A stretch of 43,543 bases of DNA from Planctomycetaceae bacterium. GTDB taxonomy: Bacteria; Planctomycetota; Planctomycetia; Pirellulales; Pirellulaceae. The stretch's first letter is position 1; each line of letters opens with the position of its first letter. Positions 17,981 through 26,947 of this stretch are shown one piece after another. The stretch spans positions 1 through 43,543 of the forward strand of contig PBTE01000025.1 in the NCBI GenBank assembly GCA_002726515.1. Reading direction: 5' to 3'. Under the pieces are notes generated by a model. The model worked only from the letters and a program-made list of their open reading frames with translations. It searched no databases and was not told the origin of the DNA. A program made the translations under genes and the position numbers.

Positions 17981-18826
17981 TTAAAGTGCCTGATTCAGAC
18001 CGATCAACTCCAGAAGTTCTTCACAACATTGGTAATCACCGATGATGATATCTGCACCCGCGCGTATTAGACGATCGCGCTTCCACGGGTTGATTCCCCG
18101 ACGATTGTTCTCGTCACTGGCAACACCAATAGCGAGTCCGCCCACCTTTTTCACTTCTTCAATTTCGACAAAACCATCGCCAAAACCCACCAGTTGGTCC
18201 CCGTCGACACCCGTGCGGCCAATGATTTTCTCCACGATCATAGCTTTTGAAAAACGCTCGTAATCCGGCAGAGCTCCGTAGATGCGTGATCCGAAAAAGG
18301 AACTCAAACGCAGCAACTCCACTTCCTGCTGGACATAATGCAGATCGGTACCCGAGGCCAGGTAGAGCGTAAGATTCTGTTGGGCCAGCGCCGAAAGCAG
18401 AGGCCGGGATCCCGGAACGGTCAGTTCCTCCTGGGTTAACTGCCCCATTTGCAAGGCTTCAATACGGGCACTCACTTTCACCCAGAGCAAATCGTGATAT
18501 TGATTCTTGTAATCGATCGCTGCGAGCGGCTGCTGACCCCGCTTTTCCACTTCCTCGGCAAGTTGCATCATTTGGTAGATCGTCTGTCGACCATTCAGCC
18601 TCATCACATAATTTTCTACGTGGTCGTGCAACTGCTGGCGTGTTTCCCGGGTGCCGGTGGCGGTGAGGATGTCCACCATCATGGGAATCATCACGTCCTG
18701 CCAATTTCGACGAATGAGCGACAAAGTTCCATCAAAGTCAAAAATGGCTGCTCGGAAATTTCCGCTTGGAAAATTCCGGCCAACAATCTCAATCTGATCC
18801 CGTTTTTCAGATGCTGCTTCCGGCAT
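17981..18826 (-). CDS. HAD-superfamily phosphatase
   Basis: A 281-residue haloacid-dehalogenase-type hydrolase. Motif I is IFDFDGTLS (nucleophile and acid/base Asp pair near residues 30 and 32). A cap domain of about 90 mostly helical residues follows, then motif II (LYLASGTD), a conserved Lys (ERFSKAMIV) and motif III/IV GFGDGFVEIEEV. Such enzymes remove phosphate from sugar phosphates or act as phosphoglucomutases. GmhB-type heptose phosphatases are much shorter (~190 residues), so this is not GmhB. The frame is open to a TTG at 18856; the ATG at 18826 was preferred, and neither has a strong ribosome binding site. It is followed 16 bp later by the PfkB kinase, so kinase and phosphatase are probably made together. 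Confidence 0.78.
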   Translation of the reverse strand: MPEAASEKRDQIEIVGRNFPSGNFRAAIFDFDGTLSLIRRNWQDVMIPMMVDILTATGTRETRQQLHDHVENYVMRLNGRQTIYQMMQLAEEVEKRGQQPLAAIDYKNQYHDLLWVKVSARIEALQMGQLTQEELTVPGSRPLLSALAQQNLTLYLASGTDLHYVQQEVELLRLSSFFGSRIYGALPDYERFSKAMIVEKIIGRTGVDGDQLVGFGDGFVEIEEVKKVGGLAIGVASDENNRRGINPWKRDRLIRAGADIIIGDYQCCEELLELIGLNQAL

Positions 18827-19056
18827 GGCACGCGTTGTCACTTGCCAAAGTTTCAAGAAACCGATTGTTCACTTCAATACAAAACATAAACTGTCCCAAC
18901 TCGGCCGTCCACGGCTTGGGCGCTGACAGGTTCAACCTGAACCGGTCCGGTTTTTCTGCTTGATTGCTCTCGTGAAACGGCGTCATGACATCAACCGGTG
19001 TGCCGAAAAGTGGCAGCGCGGGGCAGGGTTGATGATCTTGACTTGTCGAAATTTTC

Positions 19057-20763
19057 CTAACGACGCCGGCCTGCCATGAGTTCATCCAGCGAGATGCGTT
19101 CAAAGTGCAAGTCGGCCTGGCTGCCTTCGTAGACGATGCCCAGATGCTGACCGTCGATGCGACTGACACTCGGATAACCTCTGCCGCGACCCTCGTCCAA
19201 CAGCAGGTGATACTCTTGAGGCCAGGTATTTCCTTCGTCCAAGCTGACCTGAATCGTGTGATGCGTGCGGCCCGCTTGCGAATGCGGATTTGCAAAGATA
19301 AAAAGGTCCTGTGTTTTTTCCTCCTGCACCCAGTCGAATCGGTAAAAACTGCCGTTACACCCAGGTTCAATCAGCGTGTTGTCACTGGTCGCGTGAGGCT
19401 CCCAGGTTTTCCCCAAGTCTGACGTGACGATGATCGTGCGGAATTTTTTCGAAGAATCGTTGCGGCAGTTGAGCATGATCGATCCGTTGTCAAGCCGCGC
19501 TGCCTGGCATTCCGTGTTGTTGTGCGGGTAAGGAGTCCGCACCGACCATGTCGTTCCATGATCACTGCTGAGCATGATGGTCGAAAAATGGCGATCCTGC
19601 TCGTCGCGACCCTGAACGGGCATCACCAGGGTGCCATCTTCCAACGCAGTCCCTTGTTGAGGTGACGGAACAAAAAGAATCCATTTCTCCAATTTGAGTT
19701 TGCGGGTGAGATTCACCGGCTCGGTCCACGTTTTCCCGTCATCCTGGGAACGAACCATCATGAACTGAGAAGTCGTCCCCACCTCGAATCCCGGGTCGGA
19801 ACCACCAACGAGCCATTGATGGGTACCGGGTTTGCCCCAGGTCCAGACTGCAAACACAAAGATTTCTCCCGTGGCCGGATCGACAATTATCCCGGGGTCG
19901 CTACAACCGTTCTGCTCCTGTGGCAAACCTCCGAACTCGTGCATGTCCATGATGATCTTCTGCGGTTCCCAGGTTTGTCCTCCATCCACGCTGCGCAGCA
20001 GACCAATATCAATATCTTCCTGCAAGTCCTTGGAACGCCGCCGACGGGCGTCGCAGGCAACCAGCAAAGTCCCCCGGGTCGTCGTGGCAAGAACCGGAAT
20101 GCGATACGTATGAATTCCATCATCATAGTGTCGCCGCAGTGCCACTCCAATTCGATTTTGAAATCGGGGTTTCTTGTCGCGGGGGATAACCACTTCTTTC
20201 TGGGTTTCAATTCGTACACACGATGCGTCGATGCGGTGGTCGAGACTGGCTTTTTCGTTGAGACGGCAGGAAAGCCAAAACAGGTTGTCCCCCTGCCGCA
20301 GTCGAAAGCTGCCACGAAACGTCACGTCCAGAGCCGGAGACTGTGCGTCACCGAAATGCGATGTGGCTGAGAATTGTTCCTGGTCACCTGTCGACAAAAT
20401 CTGCAAGCTGTCAATGTCTTTCAAGTCGTCGGTTCCTCGCAGTGAAAACTTCAAGGAGTGTAGAAACACCTCTTTCTGCAAGGCACGGATCTTGATTTTC
20501 ACCAGCGTATTGTAATCGTTGCGGATCAGGATCGGATGAATTGGTCGCTCGATTTCTACTTGCAGCGTCTCGGTGGACAACGGATTAGCCGCAAGTGAAG
20601 GGCCAATCGACCAGGTACAGATCAAGGACAACACCAAGCCACTGAAAAGTGAGAGACCGCTTCCGAGAAGCCGGAAATCAACCGTGAAGGCAATGCCCCC
20701 TGCTCTACGTCGGAACCGGCAAACTTGATCGTTTCGTAATGCGGACTTGAACAATCGATTCAT
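19057..20763 (-). CDS. Exo-alpha-sialidase (GH33) with N-terminal BNR-associated domain
   Basis: A 568-residue exported sialidase. A hydrophobic segment near residue 40 (LSLFSGLVLSLICTW) ends in SLAAN, acting as signal peptide. A beta-rich N-terminal domain (residues ~65-190) resembles the BNR-associated sialidase N-domain. The propeller follows, with YRIP (Arg about 221), five Asp-boxes (SVDGGQTW, SQDDGKTW, SSDHGTTW, TSDLGKTW, SLDEGNTW), Glu about 418 (NTECQ), Arg about 434 (NCRND), Arg about 499 (AGRTHH) and Tyr about 530 (RGYPS). That is the complete arginine triad and Tyr/Glu pair expected of GH33, which releases terminal sialic acids from glycans. The ATG is fixed by GAAGGAG 6 nt upstream. 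It lies 230 bp upstream of the HAD-kinase-epimerase genes on the same strand. Confidence 0.85.
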   Translation of the reverse strand: MNRLFKSALRNDQVCRFRRRAGGIAFTVDFRLLGSGLSLFSGLVLSLICTWSIGPSLAANPLSTETLQVEIERPIHPILIRNDYNTLVKIKIRALQKEVFLHSLKFSLRGTDDLKDIDSLQILSTGDQEQFSATSHFGDAQSPALDVTFRGSFRLRQGDNLFWLSCRLNEKASLDHRIDASCVRIETQKEVVIPRDKKPRFQNRIGVALRRHYDDGIHTYRIPVLATTTRGTLLVACDARRRRSKDLQEDIDIGLLRSVDGGQTWEPQKIIMDMHEFGGLPQEQNGCSDPGIIVDPATGEIFVFAVWTWGKPGTHQWLVGGSDPGFEVGTTSQFMMVRSQDDGKTWTEPVNLTRKLKLEKWILFVPSPQQGTALEDGTLVMPVQGRDEQDRHFSTIMLSSDHGTTWSVRTPYPHNNTECQAARLDNGSIMLNCRNDSSKKFRTIIVTSDLGKTWEPHATSDNTLIEPGCNGSFYRFDWVQEEKTQDLFIFANPHSQAGRTHHTIQVSLDEGNTWPQEYHLLLDEGRGRGYPSVSRIDGQHLGIVYEGSQADLHFERISLDELMAGRRR

Positions 20764-21291
20764 TTCCAACTCCTTCGTTCACAACCTGTCTGCAAATTGA
20801 CTTCTTCTCAAATCCGTCACCGACCCGCGTGATCGGTTTCCGAGTAATCTCTTTCAAACCACGTTGACCCGTCGCCTCTGGTTGAAAACAAACAAAACGT
20901 CTCTACACAGCTGCGCACAGTTTCCACCGCAAGGTCCCCGTGAGTTTCAGGTTCCCATTCGTCGATGTCAAGTGGCAGACTGCCGCAAGCCAGGCTTTGC
21001 TTTCAGTAGGACGGCATTTGACGACACCCGTCAGCAGGGTGTAGCAGGTGTCACCCGGGCGCCCCTAAATCAATTACTTTCAGCTTCATTTTTGGTTCTG
21101 GCGGTTGTATAACAGAAGTAGGATGAAACACGTGCGAACGGAATTCCAAGCAGGAACGAGGTCCGAAAAAGACGTTCGCTCGGGTACTTCAACGATACGT
21201 CCGGCGCAGGAGAATTTACCGCTTGCAATTTCCGGAAGACCCGCACCTCGATTGGGCCTGTCATTTTTCCTCAGAATCTCATTTTGAATCG
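20764..21291. other. 528-bp divergent intergenic region with alternative hairpins
   Basis: It separates the sialidase (-) from the DUF1549/DUF1553 gene (+). At 21024-21056 three segments can pair in two ways: ACACCC (21024-21029) with GGGTGT (21037-21042), or GGGTG (21037-21041) with CACCC (21052-21056). No gene is convincing; the frame of the downstream gene is open from 21223 but without signal-peptide logic. Confidence 0.45.
20770..20776 (-). promoter_or_regulatory. Ribosome binding site of the sialidase gene
   Basis: GAAGGAG on the minus strand, 6 nt before the ATG at 20763. It excludes the TTG two codons upstream as the start. Confidence 0.8.
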
Positions 21292-24174
21292 ATGGCTGAT
21301 CGGAATCACAGTTTTGTAGCGATACTTTTTCAACTCAGCCAAGTCGTTTGCCTGTGGTTGATCGCGGCCGGTACGACAGAAGTCGCGGCCAACACTTCGC
21401 GCGAGGAACTCGATTTCTTTGAGCGGCGTGTCCGCCCCGTCCTGGTAGAACATTGTTTCGAGTGCCACAGCAGTGACACCCCTGAAAGTGAACTGCAATT
21501 GGATTCGTTGGCAGGAATGCTGACTGGTGGTATTCGCGGTCCGTCAATCGTTGTCAGTAAGCCGGACGAAAGTCTGTTGGTACGTGCGATTCGACATGGC
21601 GAAATTCTTAAGATGCCCCCCAAAACAAAACTCTCTCCGACACAGATTGCGGACATCGCGGCCTGGATCGAGATGGGGGCTCCGTGGCCCGATAGCGAAC
21701 CGATTCCGGCGGACATCAGCACATCGCGGGGTGCTGAAGCCAGTTTCAGCGAAGAGCAGTTCGCCTTCTGGTCACTGCAGAAACCGGTTCGCCCCGTCAC
21801 ACCCGGGGTGCAACATGGCCCATGGATTCGTACACCGATTGACGCGTTCATTCTGCATCGCCTGGAGGCGGCCGGCTTCTCCCCTGCCCCACCAGCCAGT
21901 CGGCGCACGCTGATCCGACGGGCCACGTTCGACCTGACCGGACTGCCACCAACCCCTGAAGAAATCCAAACTTTTCTTACCGATCAGAGGAAAGGCGCCT
22001 TTGCACGTGTCGTCGAACGTTTACTGGCCTCACCTCGCTACGGCGAGCGCTGGGGACGCCATTGGCTGGATGTGGCGCGGTATGCCGACTCGAACGGACT
22101 GGATGAAAATCTGGCATATGGAAATGCTTTTCAGTATCGCGACTACGTAGTGGCAGCATTCAACAACGACAAACCGTTCGACCGGTTCGTCCACGAACAG
22201 ATCGCCGGAGACTTGTTACCCGAATTTGCAAACACGGTGGCGCGACTGGAAGCGATGGTGGCCACGGGGTTCCTTTCCCTGGGTGCTAAGATGCTTGCTG
22301 AAGACGATCCCGTAAAAATGCAAATGGATATCATTGACGAACAGATTGACACGATCGGTCGCGCGTTCATAGGGCTGTCATTGGGTTGTGCGCGCTGCCA
22401 CGATCACAAGTTTGATCCTGTTTCGACCGCTGATTACTACGGGCTCGCAGGAATCTTCAAAAGCACCAAAACGATGGATCATTTCAACGTCGTCGCCCGC
22501 TGGCAGGAGAGGCCGCTGGCAAGCCCTGAAGAGGTGGGGGTATTCGAATCGCAAAAACAACAAATTTCCACAAACCAGTCCGAAATCGAGACCCTGCAAA
22601 ATACTGCAGCTGAAGAAGTCTTGCAGGACGCCCGCCAACACGTGGGTCAATATCTGCTCGCCACCTGCCAGCTTGAGCCCGCGGACGGGTTGCTCGGCAA
22701 CGACCACCAACCCAAAGCCGAGTTCGTGCAAGCCTGGTCGGATTACCTCCAGCGGACCAGCCACGACGAGAGTTCGCCGTTTGCTGCCTGGAACACGGTC
22801 GTTTCCGAACCCGATCCGTCCATGCTGTCTGACTACGTCAAAGGTGTCCTCGACGAGCTCGATTTCCCACGTTCCTCTTTTGCCGCAACCGATGAAACGG
22901 AAACCGGCAGATTGCTGCACGATTTGGCGCAACGCTATCAGGATCGTTGTGTGCAAATCGTATCCCAAGGAGAAACAACAAAAGACAACGCCTTCAACAA
23001 AGCATTAGCTACTGTCTTGAACGACCCGGACGGGCCTTTCAAAGTACCGGAGACCATCGACAAATACTATTCCGAAAAAATCGCTGCCGAACTGACAGCC
23101 CTGAAGACAAAACAGGAATCTCTTGAAAAGGCACTTCCACAAATCCCCCATGCCATGGCTGTTTCGGAAGGTCCGGTCGAAGATGTTCGCATTCACATCC
23201 GGGGCAACCATCTCACGCTGGGGCGCACGGTTGCACGCCAATTACCTGCGGGTCTACAACTGGCGAATGGCCACACGATCGACAAACAACGAAGCGGCCG
23301 CCTGGAACTGGCGTCCTGGTTGACCCATTCCGATCAGCCGCTCACAGCCCGGGTCATGGCGAACCGCATCTGGCTGTGGCACTTTGGCGAGGGACTCGTC
23401 CGTTCGCCCGACAATTTCGGTCAACTGGGAGAACGGCCAACACATCCCGGGCTGCTCGACTGGCTGGCTGTACAATTCGTTGAATCCGGCTGGTCGATCA
23501 AACAAATGCACCGTCTACTGATGCTCTCATCGACTTACCAGATGAGTACCGCCTGGAACGAACAAGCTGCGTTGTCCGACCCGGACAACTTCTTGTACTG
23601 GCGATTCAATCGCCGGCGTCTGGAAGCCGAATCGATTCGTGATGCATTGCTGGCAGCCAGCGCTCAACTCGACTTTTCAACAGGCGGATCCTTACTACCA
23701 ACAGAAAATCGCGCCTACGTTACCGGGACGGCCAGCGTCAATCCCGTCGCCTATCAGTCAAAACGGCGTTCCATTTACTTGCCGATTGTGCGGAGTGCCC
23801 TGTATGATATGTTTCAGGTGTTTGATTTCGCCGACCCCAGTGTCATGCACGGTCAGCGGCAATCAACAACGGTCGCACCACAGGCCTTGTTCATGATGAA
23901 CAGCCAGTTCGTCTCCGAACAGACGCTGGCATTGGCTGACCGACTGTTGGGCCTTCAGGATCTGGAAGATCGGGACCGCGTGGCGGTCGCTTACGAACGA
24001 ACGGTCGGACGTTCGCCGAAAGAAGCGGAAGTTTCACGGAACCTGCAGTTTATCGAGCGATATCAGAACGCCACCACTTCGTCGGGGATTGGAACGGCTG
24101 AGGCCCGGCGTCGGGCCTGGCAAAGTCTCTGCCGCGCCATCGTGTCAACCAACGAGTTTGTCTACACGGAGTAA
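21292..24174 (+). CDS. Planctomycete cytochrome C/DUF1549/DUF1553 protein
   Basis: A 960-residue exported protein. After an N-terminal hydrophobic signal region (VVCLWLIAAG) comes a planctomycete cytochrome C-like domain with the heme motif CFECH (residues 55-59) and MPPKTKLSP. DUF1549 begins near residue 170 (FILHRLEAAGF, RRATFDLTGLPPTPEEI, RYGERWGRHWLDVARYADSNG) and contains a second CxxCH, GCARCHDHKFDP. A divergent middle segment (residues ~410-630) is followed by DUF1553 (LASWLTHSDQPLTARVMANRIW, RLEAESIRDALLAAS, APQALFMMN). The function is unproven; such proteins are thought to serve periplasmic electron transfer or polysaccharide degradation. The ATG at 21292 was chosen. The DUF1501 gene follows after 7 bp, the standard pairing in Planctomycetes. 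Confidence 0.88.
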   Translation: MADRNHSFVAILFQLSQVVCLWLIAAGTTEVAANTSREELDFFERRVRPVLVEHCFECHSSDTPESELQLDSLAGMLTGGIRGPSIVVSKPDESLLVRAIRHGEILKMPPKTKLSPTQIADIAAWIEMGAPWPDSEPIPADISTSRGAEASFSEEQFAFWSLQKPVRPVTPGVQHGPWIRTPIDAFILHRLEAAGFSPAPPASRRTLIRRATFDLTGLPPTPEEIQTFLTDQRKGAFARVVERLLASPRYGERWGRHWLDVARYADSNGLDENLAYGNAFQYRDYVVAAFNNDKPFDRFVHEQIAGDLLPEFANTVARLEAMVATGFLSLGAKMLAEDDPVKMQMDIIDEQIDTIGRAFIGLSLGCARCHDHKFDPVSTADYYGLAGIFKSTKTMDHFNVVARWQERPLASPEEVGVFESQKQQISTNQSEIETLQNTAAEEVLQDARQHVGQYLLATCQLEPADGLLGNDHQPKAEFVQAWSDYLQRTSHDESSPFAAWNTVVSEPDPSMLSDYVKGVLDELDFPRSSFAATDETETGRLLHDLAQRYQDRCVQIVSQGETTKDNAFNKALATVLNDPDGPFKVPETIDKYYSEKIAAELTALKTKQESLEKALPQIPHAMAVSEGPVEDVRIHIRGNHLTLGRTVARQLPAGLQLANGHTIDKQRSGRLELASWLTHSDQPLTARVMANRIWLWHFGEGLVRSPDNFGQLGERPTHPGLLDWLAVQFVESGWSIKQMHRLLMLSSTYQMSTAWNEQAALSDPDNFLYWRFNRRRLEAESIRDALLAASAQLDFSTGGSLLPTENRAYVTGTASVNPVAYQSKRRSIYLPIVRSALYDMFQVFDFADPSVMHGQRQSTTVAPQALFMMNSQFVSEQTLALADRLLGLQDLEDRDRVAVAYERTVGRSPKEAEVSRNLQFIERYQNATTSSGIGTAEARRRAWQSLCRAIVSTNEFVYTE

Positions 24175-24181
24175 TTCCGGG

Positions 24182-25591
24182 ATGAAAGCCGTCTGTAACC
24201 GATTCACGCCGCTCTTCTCGCGTCGTGAAATGCTGCGCACCTGCAGCGCGGGTTTCGGTGGACTGGCCCTGGCTTCTCTGCTGGCCGACGAATCGCCGGC
24301 AAATCCACTCGCATCAAAACCAGCTCATCGCGCACCGCGGGCGAAGCAGGTAATCTTTCTGTTCATGCATGGTGGTCCTTCCCAGGTGGACACTTTCGAC
24401 TACAAACCGCGGCTCGCACGGGATCACGGGAAACCACTGCCGTTCGCCAAGCCTCGCGTTGTTTCTGGAAAAACTGGAAACCTACTTAAGTCGCCATTCA
24501 CATTTCGTCAACACGGCCAGTGCGGAACATGGGTGAGTGAACTCTTTCCGCACGTGGCAGGATGCGTTGACGATTTGTGTATTATCAATTCGATGCACTG
24601 TTCCAATTCACGGCATGGAGGTGCGTTGCTGGAACTGCATACGGGAAGTGACACATTCGTCCGCCCCAGCATGGGTTCATGGATCACGTACGGCCTGGGC
24701 AGCGAGAACCAGAACCTGCCCGGGTTTGTCACGATCTGCCCCACGTTGACGCATGGTGGAGCCAATGCGTACGGTTCTGCATTCTTGCCGGCCGATTACG
24801 CCGGCGTGCGACTCGGGAATGCGAGTATTCCTTCGAGCCAGGCCAAAATTCCATTCATCGACAATGCGGATGAAACCCCCACGAAACTGCAGCGTATGGA
24901 ACTTGACCTCCTCCGACAAATGAACCGAGAGCGATTATCGGGCATCGGGCCTGACGAGTCACTGGAAGCCCGAATTAACTCGTTTGAACTGGCCTTCCGC
25001 ATGCAATCCGAGGCGCCCCAGTTACAGGATATCAGTGGTGAATCGCAAGCGATCCAAGCCCTGTATGGACTCGACAACCCGGAGACTGAAAACTTCGGAC
25101 GTCAATGCTTGATGGCTCGCCGGTTTGTGGAGCGAGGTGTCCGATTTGTGCAGTGCAGCCACAGCTACAAATGGGACCAACACACGGGACTGAAAAAAGG
25201 ACACTCCAAGAACGCGTTGGAAGTCGACCGACCCATCGCCGGACTGCTGACCGATTTAAAGGCCCATGGTTTGCTCGATGACACGTTGGTCATGTGGGGT
25301 GGTGAATTTGGGCGTACCCCCGTGGCAGAACAAGATGACGGTCGCAACCACAATCCCCAGGGATTTTCGATGTGGTTGGCAGGTGGCGGTGTAAAACCTG
25401 GCCTGGTCCATGGTGCGACAGATGATTACGGCTACTACGCTACGGAAGATAAAGTTCATGTGCACGACCTGCATGCCACGTTACTCCACCTGCTGGGTCT
25501 CGATCACCTGCGGTTGACCTATAGTCACGGCGGCCGCCAGTTCCGCCTGACCGACATCTACGGAGAAATTGTCCACGACATTATTGGTTGA
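24182..25591 (+). CDS. Tat-exported DUF1501 protein
   Basis: A 469-residue DUF1501 protein, about the normal family length. A Tat signal lies at the N-terminus (SRREMLRTCSAGFGGLALAS). Family landmarks are FLFMHGGPSQVDTFDYKP, NSRHGGALLELHTG, CLMARRFVERGVRFVQ, LVMWGGEFGRTP, GRNHNPQGFSMWLAGGG and VHVHDLHATLLHLLGLDH. The fold belongs to the alkaline phosphatase/sulfatase superfamily, but the activity is not established. The ATG lies 7 bp after the DUF1553 stop codon, so the two are co-transcribed and probably work as partners in the periplasm. The frame is open upstream into the previous gene, but the Tat signal fixes this start. Confidence 0.9.
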   Translation: MKAVCNRFTPLFSRREMLRTCSAGFGGLALASLLADESPANPLASKPAHRAPRAKQVIFLFMHGGPSQVDTFDYKPRLARDHGKPLPFAKPRVVSGKTGNLLKSPFTFRQHGQCGTWVSELFPHVAGCVDDLCIINSMHCSNSRHGGALLELHTGSDTFVRPSMGSWITYGLGSENQNLPGFVTICPTLTHGGANAYGSAFLPADYAGVRLGNASIPSSQAKIPFIDNADETPTKLQRMELDLLRQMNRERLSGIGPDESLEARINSFELAFRMQSEAPQLQDISGESQAIQALYGLDNPETENFGRQCLMARRFVERGVRFVQCSHSYKWDQHTGLKKGHSKNALEVDRPIAGLLTDLKAHGLLDDTLVMWGGEFGRTPVAEQDDGRNHNPQGFSMWLAGGGVKPGLVHGATDDYGYYATEDKVHVHDLHATLLHLLGLDHLRLTYSHGGRQFRLTDIYGEIVHDIIG

Positions 25592-25847
25592 AGACGGCAC
25601 TGTTGGTATTCAATACCCTGATAACTTCTCTTTCACTAGCGACACGCAACGGAGGCGTGGTTCGGCAGGGATTTATCGCCAGACTGGTCATTCGATCGCG
25701 CGGCCATTGACTGTCTTTCCCCCGCTCACGAAAAGAGCTAGCACGCTGGTTTCATGACCTTGCTCCCATGGAACGGATACTGTAGCCTCGCCCCGCTTTG
25801 TTCTTGTTCCGAGATACCGCCACATCGGCGAGGCATTTTCCGGCAAG

Positions 25848-26699
25848 GTGAAAAAATTGATAGCAGCTACAACGATGGTTGTCCCGTGTTACAACGAGTC
25901 CAAACGATTCCCGGTTGAAACATTTGATGAATTCATTGTCCAACACCCGGAAATCAACTGGTTGTTTATCAACGACGGCAGTACCGATGACACCCTTGCC
26001 CTGCTCACAGACCTACAACAGAAACATCGTCAACGCGTCGCCGTACTCGATTTGTCCCGCAATTGCGGCAAGGCAGAAGCCGTGCGGCAGGGCATCGTGG
26101 CCGCGGGCCAGGGGACCCCGCGGTACATTGGGTTCTGGGATGCTGACTTGTCGACCCCACTGGAGACCATTCCGGAATTCTCTCGTGTACTCGACCGCCG
26201 AGGCGACATCGATCTAGTCGTTGGCAGTCGCATACCTCTGCTGGGCAGACAAATCGACCGTCATCCAACGCGTCAACTGATTGGGCGTTGTTTCGCCAGG
26301 GTCGTTTCTGCCTTGTTCCGGCTGAACATTCGCGACACACAATGCGGCGCAAAACTATTCCGCCGTTCCGCGGTGACTCGTGTCGCTTTTCGCAAGCCAT
26401 TCCTTTCGCGCTGGATCTTCGACGTCGAAATTCTCGTGCGGATGTCCCGTTATTACCGCAACGTGAAAAGTGTGAAAAACGCCGTCTACGAATTCCCGCT
26501 GGACCAGTGGCGTGAAGTAGCCGGGTCCAAGCTGACCTCGTGGGACTTTGCGAGGGCCTTGCGCGAGTTAATTCAGATCTACACCATCTATGTACTGGGT
26601 TTTCGACCCAAGCCGCGCGTAACCGCAAGACCTGAGACGGCTACCATCAGTCAACTGCCACAGCCAGGACCGGACCAATCACTGCGACGAGCCGCATAA
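25848..26699 (+). CDS. GT2 glycosyltransferase, ALG5/dolichyl-phosphate sugar synthase-like
   Basis: A 283-residue GT-A enzyme of family 2. The nucleotide-binding motif is VVPCYNESKRF, then INDGSTDDT (residues 41-49), NCGKAEAVRQG and the metal-binding D-x-D in FWDADLSTP (D98, D100). The later segments NIRDTQCGAKLFRR and RWIFDVEILVRM are typical of polyprenyl-phosphate glucose or mannose synthases. It has no C-terminal membrane helices, so it is probably a soluble or peripheral cytoplasmic enzyme making a polyprenyl-phosphate sugar. That product would serve as donor for the GT-C enzymes elsewhere in this window (inference). The start is a GTG; an internal ATG ten codons later would remove part of the first strand and is less likely. 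Confidence 0.85.
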   Translation: MKKLIAATTMVVPCYNESKRFPVETFDEFIVQHPEINWLFINDGSTDDTLALLTDLQQKHRQRVAVLDLSRNCGKAEAVRQGIVAAGQGTPRYIGFWDADLSTPLETIPEFSRVLDRRGDIDLVVGSRIPLLGRQIDRHPTRQLIGRCFARVVSALFRLNIRDTQCGAKLFRRSAVTRVAFRKPFLSRWIFDVEILVRMSRYYRNVKSVKNAVYEFPLDQWREVAGSKLTSWDFARALRELIQIYTIYVLGFRPKPRVTARPETATISQLPQPGPDQSLRRAA

Positions 26700-26947
26700 G
26701 TGTGATCCGCGATCTCCGCCTCCTTCGTATTGCTTAGCAGTCAGGCTTCGTGCTGGTCCCATGCGAATCCTTGACCAGCCTGCCAACTGAAGGTAGGCTA
26801 ACCATGAATTGGTGAAACGAGAGCGGCAAGAATAATTTTCCCTTGGCCAAGAGTTGCACGATTCCGGTCTTGCTGCTTTCTATCCTTCGACGTTTTTTTC
26901 CAGGCATACCGCGGGTTGCGCGGCAATTTTTGATTGGACTAAACATT

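Noticed and set aside
16921..18826. HAD plus PfkB as an ADP-heptose pathway (GmhB/HldE)
   Set aside because: The HAD protein is much longer than GmhB, the kinase lacks the nucleotidyltransferase domain and GGAxNVA, and no GmhA or HldD is nearby.
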